Below, one piece after another: positions 23,326 to 30,537 of a stretch of 64,000 bases of DNA. Location of the stretch: positions 1 through 64,000 of IMG/VR virus record IMGVR_UViG_3300046003_004989; one strand, 5' to 3'. A model generated the notes under the pieces. The model was not told the origin of the DNA, did not search any database, and saw only the letters and a program-made list of their open reading frames with translations. A program made the position numbers and the translations under genes. How positions within the stretch are numbered: the first letter of the stretch is position 1; each line of letters starts with the position of its first letter. The stretch comes from a virus.

Positions 23326-23359
23326 CAAATATAATACTTTTCTACGAATAAAAAAAACT
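23326..23359 (-). promoter_or_regulatory. Bacteroidota-type promoter
   Basis: TATATTTG at 23326-23333, with AGTTTTTTTT 16 nt upstream (23350-23359). No terminator hairpin here. Confidence 0.7.
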
Positions 23360-23367
23360 TTTTTGAA

Positions 23368-23712
23368 TTAAATTTTGATTACTCTCAAAACTTTTGCCGT
23401 ATCTTGTTTAATTACCAAGTGTTGAAATCTCTCATAGAATCTAACATCTTCTGCATGAAACTCATGAATGAACCATCCGTGTTCTTGTAACCTTTTGATA
23501 TCTTCTTGAGTAAACCAAGCGTATAGAGTATCTAAACTATCCGTTGCTGATAACCATCCGACTAAGCTTTCGTCAAAGTCCATTTTGAGTTCTCTATTCC
23601 GACAGAAATTGAACTCATTATGAATCAATCCTGTAAATTTACCGTTGAATGCATACCATAAGCCTTGTAAGCTTTCTTCATGGCATACTCTGAAATAAGT
23701 TTTGTTGCTCAT
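23368..23712 (-). CDS. Hypothetical protein (114 aa)
   Basis: An aromatic, His-rich alpha/beta protein (RVCHEESLQGLWYAFNGKF) typical of phage accessory proteins. Unknown. Confidence 0.65.
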   Translation of the reverse strand: MSNKTYFRVCHEESLQGLWYAFNGKFTGLIHNEFNFCRNRELKMDFDESLVGWLSATDSLDTLYAWFTQEDIKRLQEHGWFIHEFHAEDVRFYERFQHLVIKQDTAKVLRVIKI

Positions 23713-23715
23713 ATC

Positions 23716-24192
23716 TTAGATGTTAAAAGGATTTGGACCGGAGTTTCCTCCGTGGATCCAGATTGAAAATTCTTTTGGTGTCATTTCTTCGAAAACTGAA
23801 GCATCTCCATCGATAACCTTATTGAAGATTCTTTGAACCTTTTCATTAGGTTGTACTACCGCTAATTTGTTAGTATTTTCGATAGTTGAATTGATATACC
23901 TAACGCACATTTTACCTTCAATGTCGTTACCTTCGTTACGTTTGTAATGATCAGGAATCATTACTGTTCCGATAATTCCATTCTTAGTGTGAGAAGGATG
24001 GAATGTGTCATACATCTGTCCTTGTGCATAATCTGCATGTAGTCGAATTGCTTTTACTTTGCCTTTCGCTTCGTCGAAACCAGTTATCTTATAGAGTATA
24101 GTTCCATACTCAGCTTTTACATTTCCTGCACCAGGGTAAGCACAGAAACATCCTATGGTAAGTTCGTTACCAATAAAGTCGTTAAATTTCAT
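23716..24192 (-). CDS. Hypothetical protein (158 aa)
   Basis: A barrel-like N-terminal region (NELTIGCFCAYPGAGNVKAE; KITGFDEAKGKVKAIRL) and a helical C-terminus (EEMTPKEFSIWIHGG). Unknown. Confidence 0.7.
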   Translation of the reverse strand: MKFNDFIGNELTIGCFCAYPGAGNVKAEYGTILYKITGFDEAKGKVKAIRLHADYAQGQMYDTFHPSHTKNGIIGTVMIPDHYKRNEGNDIEGKMCVRYINSTIENTNKLAVVQPNEKVQRIFNKVIDGDASVFEEMTPKEFSIWIHGGNSGPNPFNI

Positions 24193-24426
24193 TTATGATC
24201 GTTTAAGTTCGTAATATCCCGTTTGTGAATTCAATTCTGTTCGATAAGTTTCCTTTACGCCATTCTTAATATCCCAATAGAATCTTAGCAATCGGTTATA
24301 AGTCCAAAATTTTTCATTAGACTTTGTTCTTTCGTTGTTATTGAAACCTTTAGGATTGTGCCCAAATTCTGCTTCTAAAGCTTCGATAATTTGAGTACGA
24401 GTTTCAAACGTAGGGACTAATTGCAT
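24193..24426 (-). CDS. Hypothetical protein (77 aa)
   Basis: A small soluble helical protein (FETRTQIIEALEAEFGHNPK). Its start is 1 nt from the upstream stop. Unknown. Confidence 0.65.
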   Translation of the reverse strand: MQLVPTFETRTQIIEALEAEFGHNPKGFNNNERTKSNEKFWTYNRLLRFYWDIKNGVKETYRTELNSQTGYYELKRS

Positions 24427-24435
24427 ATTATATGA
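24427..24435 (-). promoter_or_regulatory. CATATAAY box overlapping a stop codon
   Basis: Minus strand TCATATAAT contains the stop of the gene at 24428 and ends 1 nt before the next ATG. Could be coincidence of coding. Confidence 0.25.
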
Positions 24436-24679
24436 GATTAATTAATTGAGGTTGTATCGAATGACCTAAACGAGCAGAGTAAGTACCAACCCCTTTTCTT
24501 AAAAGAGTATCTACCATTTTGCCGAAGTCGTTTTTATCGATTTGAAATGAATATAGATTGAAGAATCCACCGTTCGTTTTTGCGTAATTCTGCTTGATGA
24601 ATTGCTTTTCATCTTCGGTCAATTTAGAAGCTACGGATTGAAAAGCGTTTTGAGAATGTGTGTGAAAATCTACTTGCAT
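24428..24679 (-). CDS. Hypothetical protein (83 aa)
   Basis: Start at MQVDFHTHSQNAFQSVA; the MYIKLKQLI extension is promoter sequence, as at 7102. Alpha/beta, unknown. First gene after promoter 24704-24737. Confidence 0.65.
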   Translation of the reverse strand: MQVDFHTHSQNAFQSVASKLTEDEKQFIKQNYAKTNGGFFNLYSFQIDKNDFGKMVDTLLRKGVGTYSARLGHSIQPQLINLI

Positions 24680-24703
24680 TATTAATTGTTTTAATTTGAT
24701 ATA

Positions 24704-24737
24704 CAAATATAATACTTTTCTTTAGAAATAAAAAATG
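24704..24737 (-). promoter_or_regulatory. Bacteroidota-type promoter
   Basis: TATATTTG at 24704-24711 with CATTTTTTAT (24728-24737) 16 nt upstream. The TTGTTAATAAC motif lies further upstream at about 24760. Confidence 0.7.
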
Positions 24738-24784
24738 TTTTTACAATTATTTTCAAAAGTTATTAACAATTTAACGCACAAAAA

Positions 24785-24802
24785 GCTCGCCTTTCGACGA
24801 GC
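24785..24802 (-). terminator. Intrinsic terminator after the holin-like gene
   Basis: Seven-pair stem (24785-24791 with 24796-24802) around a GAAA loop, followed by TTTTTG on the minus strand. Confidence 0.85.
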
Positions 24803-24820
24803 CTTTAATTGAATTATCAA

Positions 24821-24985
24821 TTACTTCTTTTTAGCAGTAATTGACCAGATAACAGAAAATAGAGCCATTCCAGCACCAGTGAGTTCTACCCACATTACAT
24901 CTGAAATAAGTCCTTTAGCGATAAGAATACCACCTACTGCTGATAGTGCGTGACGCACTATACCTGTAACTTGTTCTTGTGTCAT
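24821..24985 (-). CDS. Holin-like small membrane protein (54 aa)
   Basis: ATG at 24985-24983, TAA at 24821. The sequence starts MTQEQVTGIVRHALSAVGGI and continues LIAKGLISDVMWVELTGAGM then a second hydrophobic stretch ending ITAKKK. This VRH.l...GG.lvakG layout resembles the Pam3-gp28 type holins. Holins form membrane holes that release endolysin; no endolysin is visible in the window. A strong terminator follows. Confidence 0.75.
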   Translation of the reverse strand: MTQEQVTGIVRHALSAVGGILIAKGLISDVMWVELTGAGMALFSVIWSITAKKK

Positions 24986-25025
24986 TTATACATTTTTGTT
25001 TAGGTAGACTTTAGCGTCTACTTCA

Positions 25026-25238
25026 TTAGTATGTCCAATCATCATGATGATGATGTTGATCTAGATGTGGATTTTGGTGTGGGTGTGAATCATGCTCATG
25101 ATGACGTTTTCTACCTCTTTCACGAACAGTTTTTCTTTCCTGTTCCATAGCCCATTTTTTTAGATTTTCCTCACGTCTAGAGCTAGGTCTACCTAAAACT
25201 TGTCCTACACCTATTTGTTTTAGAAATTGTAAAAACAT
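25026..25238 (-). CDS. His-rich-tailed protein (70 aa)
   Basis: A short N-terminal helix (MFLQFLKQIGVGQVLGR), a basic centre and a C-terminal tail with about a dozen His among the last 28 residues (RKRHHEHDSHPHQN...HHHHDDWTY), which should bind divalent metal such as Ni, Zn or Cu. It sits between the glycosyltransferase and holin genes. No family recognised; real as a coding frame by spacing. Confidence 0.65.
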   Translation of the reverse strand: MFLQFLKQIGVGQVLGRPSSRREENLKKWAMEQERKTVRERGRKRHHEHDSHPHQNPHLDQHHHHDDWTY

Positions 25239-25247
25239 ATTTTTAGT

Positions 25248-26258
25248 TTATTTTAGTGCTACTAACCAAGTTAGTTTTGCTTTATAGTTATAAATTTTTA
25301 GACTCAAGTTTTGCATCCATTTAGAAAGACCTCTCCACTTATAAGCGAAATTCAATCTTCTAATCATTGCTTTATGCGATGTGGGTGTACATTTAAGTAA
25401 ACTAGGCATCCATTCAATATCATCTGATGCTACGATAGGAACCCCAGCAGTTACGAAATCTGCAGTTACAATATTGAAAGATTCAGAAAATGAAACCTGC
25501 ATACCAATGTCCATTTTAGATGCTGTATGTAAGAATTCTCTATGTTTCATCCAAGGATGTTCGATTAAATCATGTGGAGAATTATCGAATAGAGCTTTTA
25601 AATTCTTTAGAACATTATCACCTGATTGCTCTACTCTAGATGAATTGACGTGGAATCTTAGTCGTTTTCCTTTTCTTTCTGCAAATTCAATTGCTGCTAA
25701 AGCTTGCTGATAGTTATTTTTCATTGGACGGATTGCTCCAAAGCATCCAATATCAATTATAGTCTTTTTATGCTCATATACTGGTGAGTGGAATTTCTTA
25801 GCATGATATATATTTGGCAAAAATACAAATTTTCCTCTAGGAAAAGCCGCATGCAACTGTTCGGTTAGCTCTTTCGTATTAGGAGCAATTATAATGTTAG
25901 GATGTTTGATTGTAGTGTATTGTTGAATCCATCTTGTAGCAAGACCTTCATTAGCAAGAAATGGAGCTTTCGAGTGTATACGAATTATCCATTTTCTTTT
26001 TTTGTGACGGTCAATTTTAAGAAGTTCATCAAATTTAGCAGGTGGAACCCATAAAGCTTCGATGATAACTACATCGGGATTGAATTCAGTTACAACTCTG
26101 TCTATTGAATTAGAGTCGGGAATAGGGGTAAGAATTGCATCGAAACCTGAGTCTCGAAGGAAATTTGCAACAAATGAGGCCGAGTTGAATAGACCAGAAG
26201 TTATGCCGTAAGAGTCTTTAACTCGATCACAAGTAATGAATTGAATTCTTTGTGACAT
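25248..26258 (-). CDS. Glycosyltransferase (GT-B, GT4-like)
   Basis: 336 residues. The C-terminal half has the donor-domain features IDIGCFGAIRPMKNNYQQAL and then SFSESFNIVTADFVTAGVPIVASDD (the E.F.....EA...G.PvV-like element). N-terminal Rossmann-like region (VVIIEALWVPPAKF). Probably adds a sugar to a host or phage surface glycan or to modified DNA. The second domain end is slightly short. Confidence 0.8.
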   Translation of the reverse strand: MSQRIQFITCDRVKDSYGITSGLFNSASFVANFLRDSGFDAILTPIPDSNSIDRVVTEFNPDVVIIEALWVPPAKFDELLKIDRHKKRKWIIRIHSKAPFLANEGLATRWIQQYTTIKHPNIIIAPNTKELTEQLHAAFPRGKFVFLPNIYHAKKFHSPVYEHKKTIIDIGCFGAIRPMKNNYQQALAAIEFAERKGKRLRFHVNSSRVEQSGDNVLKNLKALFDNSPHDLIEHPWMKHREFLHTASKMDIGMQVSFSESFNIVTADFVTAGVPIVASDDIEWMPSLLKCTPTSHKAMIRRLNFAYKWRGLSKWMQNLSLKIYNYKAKLTWLVALK

Positions 26259-26416
26259 TGATGAGTTGGTTTTTTATATCTATCTATCATAACGGAAAAA
26301 ATGACCTCTATTGCATATTTTTCTCTAGTAGACAATCTAGTTAAAAACACACTAAAGTATCAAAAACGTAATATAGAGATTACAAATACATACAGTCAAG
26401 CATATCAAATGAAAAA
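26259..26416. other. Intergenic stretch, no convincing gene
   Basis: About 158 nt between the glycosyltransferase start and the Ro-like gene terminator. A plus-strand open frame (26301-26492) crosses the terminator and enters the neighbouring gene antisense. A GATA-type microrepeat precedes the glycosyltransferase start. A leader or promoter is expected here, but no consensus box is found. Confidence 0.5.
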
Positions 26417-26438
26417 AGAGGACCCTTTCGGATCCTCT
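26417..26438 (-). terminator. Intrinsic terminator after the Ro-like gene
   Basis: Nine-pair stem with one G-U (26417-26425 with 26430-26438), GAAA loop, followed by TTTTTT on the minus strand. Confidence 0.9.
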
Positions 26439-26460
26439 TGTGTTGAATGGCTGATAAAGA

Positions 26461-27897
26461 TTATTGAATTGCTTCGTATCTTTCAGTGTTAAGTGCTTTT
26501 AACATAATACTTACTGGATTCATTGAGTCACCAGAAAGTACTGCTTTCAAAATAGAAGGTGAGAATCCACTAATTAAAGCAGTATTTTCATCTTTAGATT
26601 GAACTGGGAAGTTGTTATGACGAGAACAAAGATTCCAGAAAACTACTTTTGGTAATTCATAACCTGATTCTTTGTACTTGTTTGCAATCATTTGGATTGC
26701 AGAAGATCTTCCATCGATAGCAGAGTTAAATTCCATATCTGACATAATCAAGATACAAGTTGGCATTTCGTTCGCTGGAACGTTATGTTTTGTTGCTTGA
26801 TCTAATACCATACGGAATGTAGCTTCAAGATCGGTTGACATACCCCAATCTGCTCTTTGCAATTGTTGGTAACGAGCTTTAAGGTCGCCTTTCAAATATT
26901 GCAATTGTGGACGAGATGAGAATGTTACGAATGCATCTTGGAAAGGACCTACATTTCTTTCAGAAATATAAAGACCTAATGAGATACAAACATCCATTGC
27001 AGTTGTCATTCCTGAAACAGCAGTGGACATTGATCCAGAGACATCACATACAGGAAGTACTCGTTCTTTCGAACCTTCCATGAAGTTAGGTAGAGATTTC
27101 CATTGTTCAGATGCCAAAGTTTGGTCACCTCTCTGAATAGTCTTTAAGATATCGTATGGGAATACGGCACCTGCATTTACCTTAGCTTCACCTTTCACTA
27201 AAGATGCTTTGTAAGTTTCGAAACCAGAAGGATCATTCTTAGCGAATGCTTTTGTATAACGAGACATTGCAACTGAAGGAACGTGTTGGTAGTTAATGTT
27301 AGCAAATTCCTTTGCACACATTTTTTGTTCAACTACTTGAGTTTGTTCAACCAACATTTTACGGAAGTCTTTTGGAGTCATTCTCATTGCTACTCTAACT
27401 TTGTTAGCAATAGCTTTTTTATCAGCACCAACTTTTCCACCAGTTCTTGGCATCCACTTAGCAAGTAAGCCATTACCTTCTTGAAGATTTTTCACAATCA
27501 TAGCGATTGCTGCATCTTCTACTGGAGTTCCGAATGTTACGAAAACGTCATCCCAACGACCATATTCGGCAATCAAGTGAATGTTATCAATAACTTCAGA
27601 TGGATAATTAGTTGAAGCATATTTCAACAATGTACGAAAAGCTTCTCTTTCACCGGCTCCACCTCTTACGTCTCTACCCCAGAACATCATCTTACGAGTA
27701 AGTAATGCATCTTCAGCATGAGCATGTTCGAATTTACCGATCAAGCGCTGTTTACCATCTTCTGTTTTCATTTGGTTACGAACTGCTCCCATAATGAAGA
27801 ACAAGTCTAGACAACCATTCAATGAAGAAGAGTTAGTCACCATTCCATTTTCGGTGTAAGTATCACCTGTACGCATTGCATCAATTAGCTTTGTCAT
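26461..27897 (-). CDS. Ro60-like protein: DUF2828-type helical domain plus vWA
   Basis: 478 residues. Helical N-terminal region with MFWGRDVRGGAGEREAFRTL (residues 71-90) and AEYGRWDDVFVTFGTP, the DUF2828 signature. C-terminal von Willebrand A domain with MIDAS motif DVSGS (285-289), Thr355 and Asp387 (IMSDME). This is the same arrangement as TROVE/Ro60: a helical repeat ring plus vWA. Ro proteins bind misfolded RNA and Y RNAs. The kinship of DUF2828 with TROVE is my inference. It is preceded by an array of structured repeats and followed by a strong terminator, so the two may form one transcription unit. Confidence 0.85.
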   Translation of the reverse strand: MTKLIDAMRTGDTYTENGMVTNSSSLNGCLDLFFIMGAVRNQMKTEDGKQRLIGKFEHAHAEDALLTRKMMFWGRDVRGGAGEREAFRTLLKYASTNYPSEVIDNIHLIAEYGRWDDVFVTFGTPVEDAAIAMIVKNLQEGNGLLAKWMPRTGGKVGADKKAIANKVRVAMRMTPKDFRKMLVEQTQVVEQKMCAKEFANINYQHVPSVAMSRYTKAFAKNDPSGFETYKASLVKGEAKVNAGAVFPYDILKTIQRGDQTLASEQWKSLPNFMEGSKERVLPVCDVSGSMSTAVSGMTTAMDVCISLGLYISERNVGPFQDAFVTFSSRPQLQYLKGDLKARYQQLQRADWGMSTDLEATFRMVLDQATKHNVPANEMPTCILIMSDMEFNSAIDGRSSAIQMIANKYKESGYELPKVVFWNLCSRHNNFPVQSKDENTALISGFSPSILKAVLSGDSMNPVSIMLKALNTERYEAIQ

Positions 27898-27928
27898 TGT
27901 TTATATTGTTTAAAAGTTGTTAAAAAAA

Positions 27929-28378
27929 TTCAGAGTGTGCTTTGGTCAAAATTAAAAGGTTTGAGTTTGTAAAGTTGCTGTATACACTCTTTGTATTAAA
28001 AGTTCAGGTAGAGGTTTTGCTATTTCCAATAATTGCTTTTAGTAAGTTGCTGTATTCTACCTTTAATGTGTTAACAAATTTTCAGGGTGACTTTCTGTTT
28101 AATTCAAATTTGGCTGAGTTGTAGAGAAAAGTTGCTGTATGCACCCTTTAAATAAGTTTCAGATTGGCTATTTATATTTTTAGAAGACCTATAGAAACTT
28201 CCATCATGTTTTTTAATTGGTAATGAACCCAATCATCGTGTTTTAAATTGGTAATGAACCAACCGTCATTTGTTTTGAATGTGACGAAACCATTGTATTG
28301 CTTGTGAGAGCCCGAAGGTTTTTACAAGCGTTGCTTATCATAGTTTTTGTATGGTAAGTTTGCTGTACCCAATCTTTA
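27929..28378 (-). repeat. Array of four structured units with covarying closing stems
   Basis: Each unit has TTCAG plus a 6-7 nt arm, a spacer, then AGTTGCTGTA(T), the complementary arm and a T run (plus-strand view). The arms are: AGAGTGT 27932-27938 with ACACTCT 27984-27990; AGGTAGA 28006-28012 with TCTACCT 28056-28062; AGGGTG 28084-28089 with CACCCT 28142-28147; AGATTGG 28161-28167 with CCAATCT 28369-28375. TTCAG repeats at 74, 78 and 77 nt. Arm sequences change but stay complementary, indicating selected secondary structure. On the minus (likely RNA) strand each unit reads AAAG-arm-(A)TACAGCAACTT-spacer-arm-GAA. The array lies in the leader of the Ro-like gene. Confidence 0.85.
28168..28368 (-). 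pseudogene. Insert in unit 4 with a start-less open frame and 31-bp repeats
   Basis: The spacer of the fourth unit is about 200 nt, against 43-52 in the others. It holds a tandem 30-31 bp repeat around 28200-28290 (ATTGGTAATGAACC seen twice, a third copy degenerate). On the minus strand a frame of about 49 codons (GFVTFKTNDGWFITNLKHDD...) ends with TAA and has no start codon, preceded by an in-frame TAA. It may be a gene remnant or coincidence. Confidence 0.35.
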
Positions 28379-28445
28379 TTATATTTTCAATGAACTGTTT
28401 TGGTTATTGTTTAGATTTTATGTAGCTGAATTTTGAAAGTTTCAA
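28379..28445. other. Leader end, 67 nt
   Basis: AT-rich stretch between the stop of the PD-(D/E)XK gene and the repeat array. No box or hairpin is recognised in it. Confidence 0.3.
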
Positions 28446-28844
28446 CTAAATAATAATTTTTTCTAAAAAAGTGTAAGTACCGTTATCATACTTGAATATG
28501 ATATAGTATTTAGACTTGTTCCAATTACCTGTTCTTATGCGGTAAAGGTCGTTTTGAACCGATGGTGCATTTGAACTGTAAATGTTATATGCTTTGACTT
28601 CAATGAAGTTTCCTTCTGAATCAATTAAATCGTGATAGATATCAGAAGATAATCTGAAGTCGTAGTTTTCTGTTAACCAAACTTCTAATGTCTTTCCTTG
28701 TCTAACTGCTGATTTGATAGCTTCTAACGTTCTACCTTTTCTTGCTCTATCAGATTCAAATAACCTCTTTGCTTCATGTTCTATTTCTCTTTCTAACAGA
28801 TCTACATTTTTAATGTCAGATGCTGTGAATTTAGCATTATTCAT
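28446..28844 (-). CDS. PD-(D/E)XK-like nuclease
   Basis: Start at MNNAKFTASDIKNVD, whose ATG overlaps the upstream TAA. Residues around 80-105 read SDIYHDLIDSEGNFIEVKAY, the D...ExK core of restriction-type nucleases, followed by a beta strand YYIIFKYDNGTYTFLE. 132 residues, one domain. Ends with TAG; readthrough by the CTA tRNA would add about 14 residues. Lies upstream of the hairpin array and Ro-like gene. Confidence 0.65.
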   Translation of the reverse strand: MNNAKFTASDIKNVDLLEREIEHEAKRLFESDRARKGRTLEAIKSAVRQGKTLEVWLTENYDFRLSSDIYHDLIDSEGNFIEVKAYNIYSSNAPSVQNDLYRIRTGNWNKSKYYIIFKYDNGTYTFLEKIII

Positions 28845-29082
28845 TAAGGAGTGATTGTAAGTATTGAATACGTTCACTCACTGCTGAATCAGCTGAAAAT
28901 CTTGATAGCTCTTTAATAGATAGCTCAATTGCTAATCTGCTATAAACTGCTTGTACTTCATCCATTGAGATAGATGTCTTCCAATCACATTCTTCACAAA
29001 TGTTATCTACCCATCTAGCGTAATTTTTCTGTATCTGTTTTCTAGGATTTGTTACTTCCAAATCTCTGTTGGTATCGCTCAT
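28837..29082 (-). CDS. Hypothetical protein (81 aa)
   Basis: A helical acidic small protein (NPRKQIQKNYARWVDNICEE). Overlaps both neighbours, so it is tightly coupled. Unknown. Confidence 0.65.
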   Translation of the reverse strand: MSDTNRDLEVTNPRKQIQKNYARWVDNICEECDWKTSISMDEVQAVYSRLAIELSIKELSRFSADSAVSERIQYLQSLLNE

Positions 29083-29476
29083 AATCGAATAAGGTTTGAC
29101 GGATTCTTTCTCTGCCTGCTGGATTCATAGAATGAACCAAACATTCAGGTAATTCGATAGACACATCAATACAAAACTGAACAAAGAATTTAGCTGAATC
29201 CAATCCAGTTTTTTCTTTGAATTCGATTGCTTTGTTATTGTAAGCATCTACCCCATGATACATAGCTGGATCGTAATGTTCGTCTGCTAAGTCATGGTCA
29301 AATGAAACCAATTCAGGAAATTCACCTTCTGCCCAACGACTAAGAATAGTAGAGACAAATTCGTCATGAGTTCTTGCAACAACCCATTCACGAGTTCCAT
29401 ATCTTGGATCGTGTAAGTATGTTAAGCACTCTCTCGGCTCTCTAATATCGTCTAAAAATAGACTGTAGGTTTTCAT
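29042..29476 (-). CDS. cREC-type receiver-domain protein (cyclic-phosphate processing)
   Basis: Start at MKTYSLFLDDIREPREC; upstream Met codons lie very close to a CATATAAC box. Receiver-like strand LFLDDIREP (residues 5-13), then WVVARTHDEFVS and PELVSFDHDLADE match the cREC_REC family named for cyclic-phosphate processing in RNA repair systems. 144 residues. Ends with TAG. Its neighbours are the nuclease, the hairpin array and the Ro-like protein, which supports an RNA-processing module. Confidence 0.75.
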   Translation of the reverse strand: MKTYSLFLDDIREPRECLTYLHDPRYGTREWVVARTHDEFVSTILSRWAEGEFPELVSFDHDLADEHYDPAMYHGVDAYNNKAIEFKEKTGLDSAKFFVQFCIDVSIELPECLVHSMNPAGRERIRQTLFDYERYQQRFGSNKS

Positions 29477-29502
29477 ATTCATGATGTGATTTTTCATTAT
29501 AA

Positions 29503-29511
29503 GTTATATGA
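29503..29511 (-). promoter_or_regulatory. CATATAAY box upstream of the cREC gene
   Basis: Minus strand TCATATAAC about 27 nt before the chosen ATG. It follows a 98-nt gap with no gene (29498-29595), so it is a good candidate promoter for the RNA-processing unit. Confidence 0.5.
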
Positions 29512-29595
29512 GGATGGATGTATTTTGATTAATTATCTTCTATCTTTTGTCATTAGATTAACTCTTGGTCTTCTTATTGCATACTGATACAATGC

Positions 29596-30144
29596 TTATA
29601 CCTTTTCATCAAAGAAAACTTCACAGTGATCTTTCGAATAGCAGCCAAGAATACCTCTTGCTTCATTTATATTTTTTGTTCCTAAATAATCGTCACTCGG
29701 CAGACGATAATTAAGAGACATTTTAGAGAAAGCTTTTTCCCAAGCTTTGATTGATGTTTTTACCCAAGAACCGTGTCGAGAAACAATTTCATTATGTTCG
29801 GTATATTCTGCTAAGTGATGCCAAATTTCACCTTTCGTTTTTGTGAATTCTTTTCTCATTCCAGAGATTGCTTTGTCGTATCGCTTATTAAAGTCATCCC
29901 AAAATTTATCAGATTCTTCGTCGGATAAATCTTCAGGCTGATTAGGATGTTTTGGTACAGTATAAGGTTGATAGTGACTCATACCACCGATCAAAAAGAA
30001 TTCTTGTGCAATCTTAGGCATTGCATAAAAACCTTTCGGTGCAGGAGGAGAGTGATAAGTTTTTTGCTCGGATGTATATCCTCTTTGCTTTTTGAGATTC
30101 AACCCACCAAATCTTACGAATACTGTTAATGTCTTTCCTTTCAT
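29596..30144 (-). CDS. Hypothetical protein (182 aa)
   Basis: Start at MKGKTLTVFVRFGGLN, 1 nt from the upstream stop; the longer frame overlaps the neighbour by 62 nt. Basic and aromatic, with SHYQPYTVPKHPNQPEDLSD in the middle and a helical region after. Unknown. Confidence 0.7.
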   Translation of the reverse strand: MKGKTLTVFVRFGGLNLKKQRGYTSEQKTYHSPPAPKGFYAMPKIAQEFFLIGGMSHYQPYTVPKHPNQPEDLSDEESDKFWDDFNKRYDKAISGMRKEFTKTKGEIWHHLAEYTEHNEIVSRHGSWVKTSIKAWEKAFSKMSLNYRLPSDDYLGTKNINEARGILGCYSKDHCEVFFDEKV

Positions 30145-30145
30145 A

Positions 30146-30445
30146 TTATTTACGCTTAAACCAACGTCTAAAGAAGAATTTGAAAGATCCAAATTCAGGA
30201 TCTTCAACGAATTCGATTACATTTAGTTTGCTTTTTTCTGATTCATTATCAAAATTATAGAATGCTGAAATTAAATCGGATGCCATAATAATACCAATGT
30301 TGTCGTTAGTTTCCAAATTCTTACGGAAGAGTTTTTCAAATTCTTCGTTGGAAATGTGAATGTAATTTTGCAAAGTTTTGATTTTTGGAGATTTCTTTGC
30401 TTGGTTTTTACCTAAAGAAGATGGAACGATGATTGGTACGAACAT
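30146..30445 (-). CDS. Hypothetical protein (99 aa)
   Basis: Begins MFVPIIVPSSLGKNQAKK (a hydrophobic N-terminus) and ends in basic RRWFKRK. First gene after promoter 30471-30502. Unknown. Confidence 0.65.
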   Translation of the reverse strand: MFVPIIVPSSLGKNQAKKSPKIKTLQNYIHISNEEFEKLFRKNLETNDNIGIIMASDLISAFYNFDNESEKSKLNVIEFVEDPEFGSFKFFFRRWFKRK

Positions 30446-30470
30446 AATGTTTTTGTTTTAATTTATAAGA

Positions 30471-30502
30471 CAAATATAATACAAAAACTCGACAGTAAAA
30501 AC
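30471..30502 (-). promoter_or_regulatory. Bacteroidota-type promoter
   Basis: TATATTTG at 30471-30478 with GTTTTTAC at 30495-30502, 16 nt apart, in the terminator loop. Nearly identical to the cassette at 858. Confidence 0.75.
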
Positions 30503-30510
30503 TGCCGAGT
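30487..30510 (-). terminator. Intrinsic terminator
   Basis: Nine-pair stem (30487-30495 with 30502-30510) followed by TTTTTG on the minus strand. Terminates the capsid-targeted gene operon. Confidence 0.85.
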
Positions 30511-30537
30511 CATTTATTTTCAAAAAGTTATTAACAA

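Noticed and set aside
26301-26492. Plus-strand frame of 63 codons in an intergenic gap
   Set aside because: It runs through the terminator hairpin and into the neighbouring gene antisense, with no promoter; all other genes are on the minus strand.
27929-28378. CRISPR array
   Set aside because: Units are not identical repeats with unique spacers; arms vary and covary, which is RNA structure rather than CRISPR.
30487-30510. Inverted repeats at the cassettes as transposon ends
   Set aside because: They are short, followed by T runs and always at operon ends, so terminators fit; no transposase is present.
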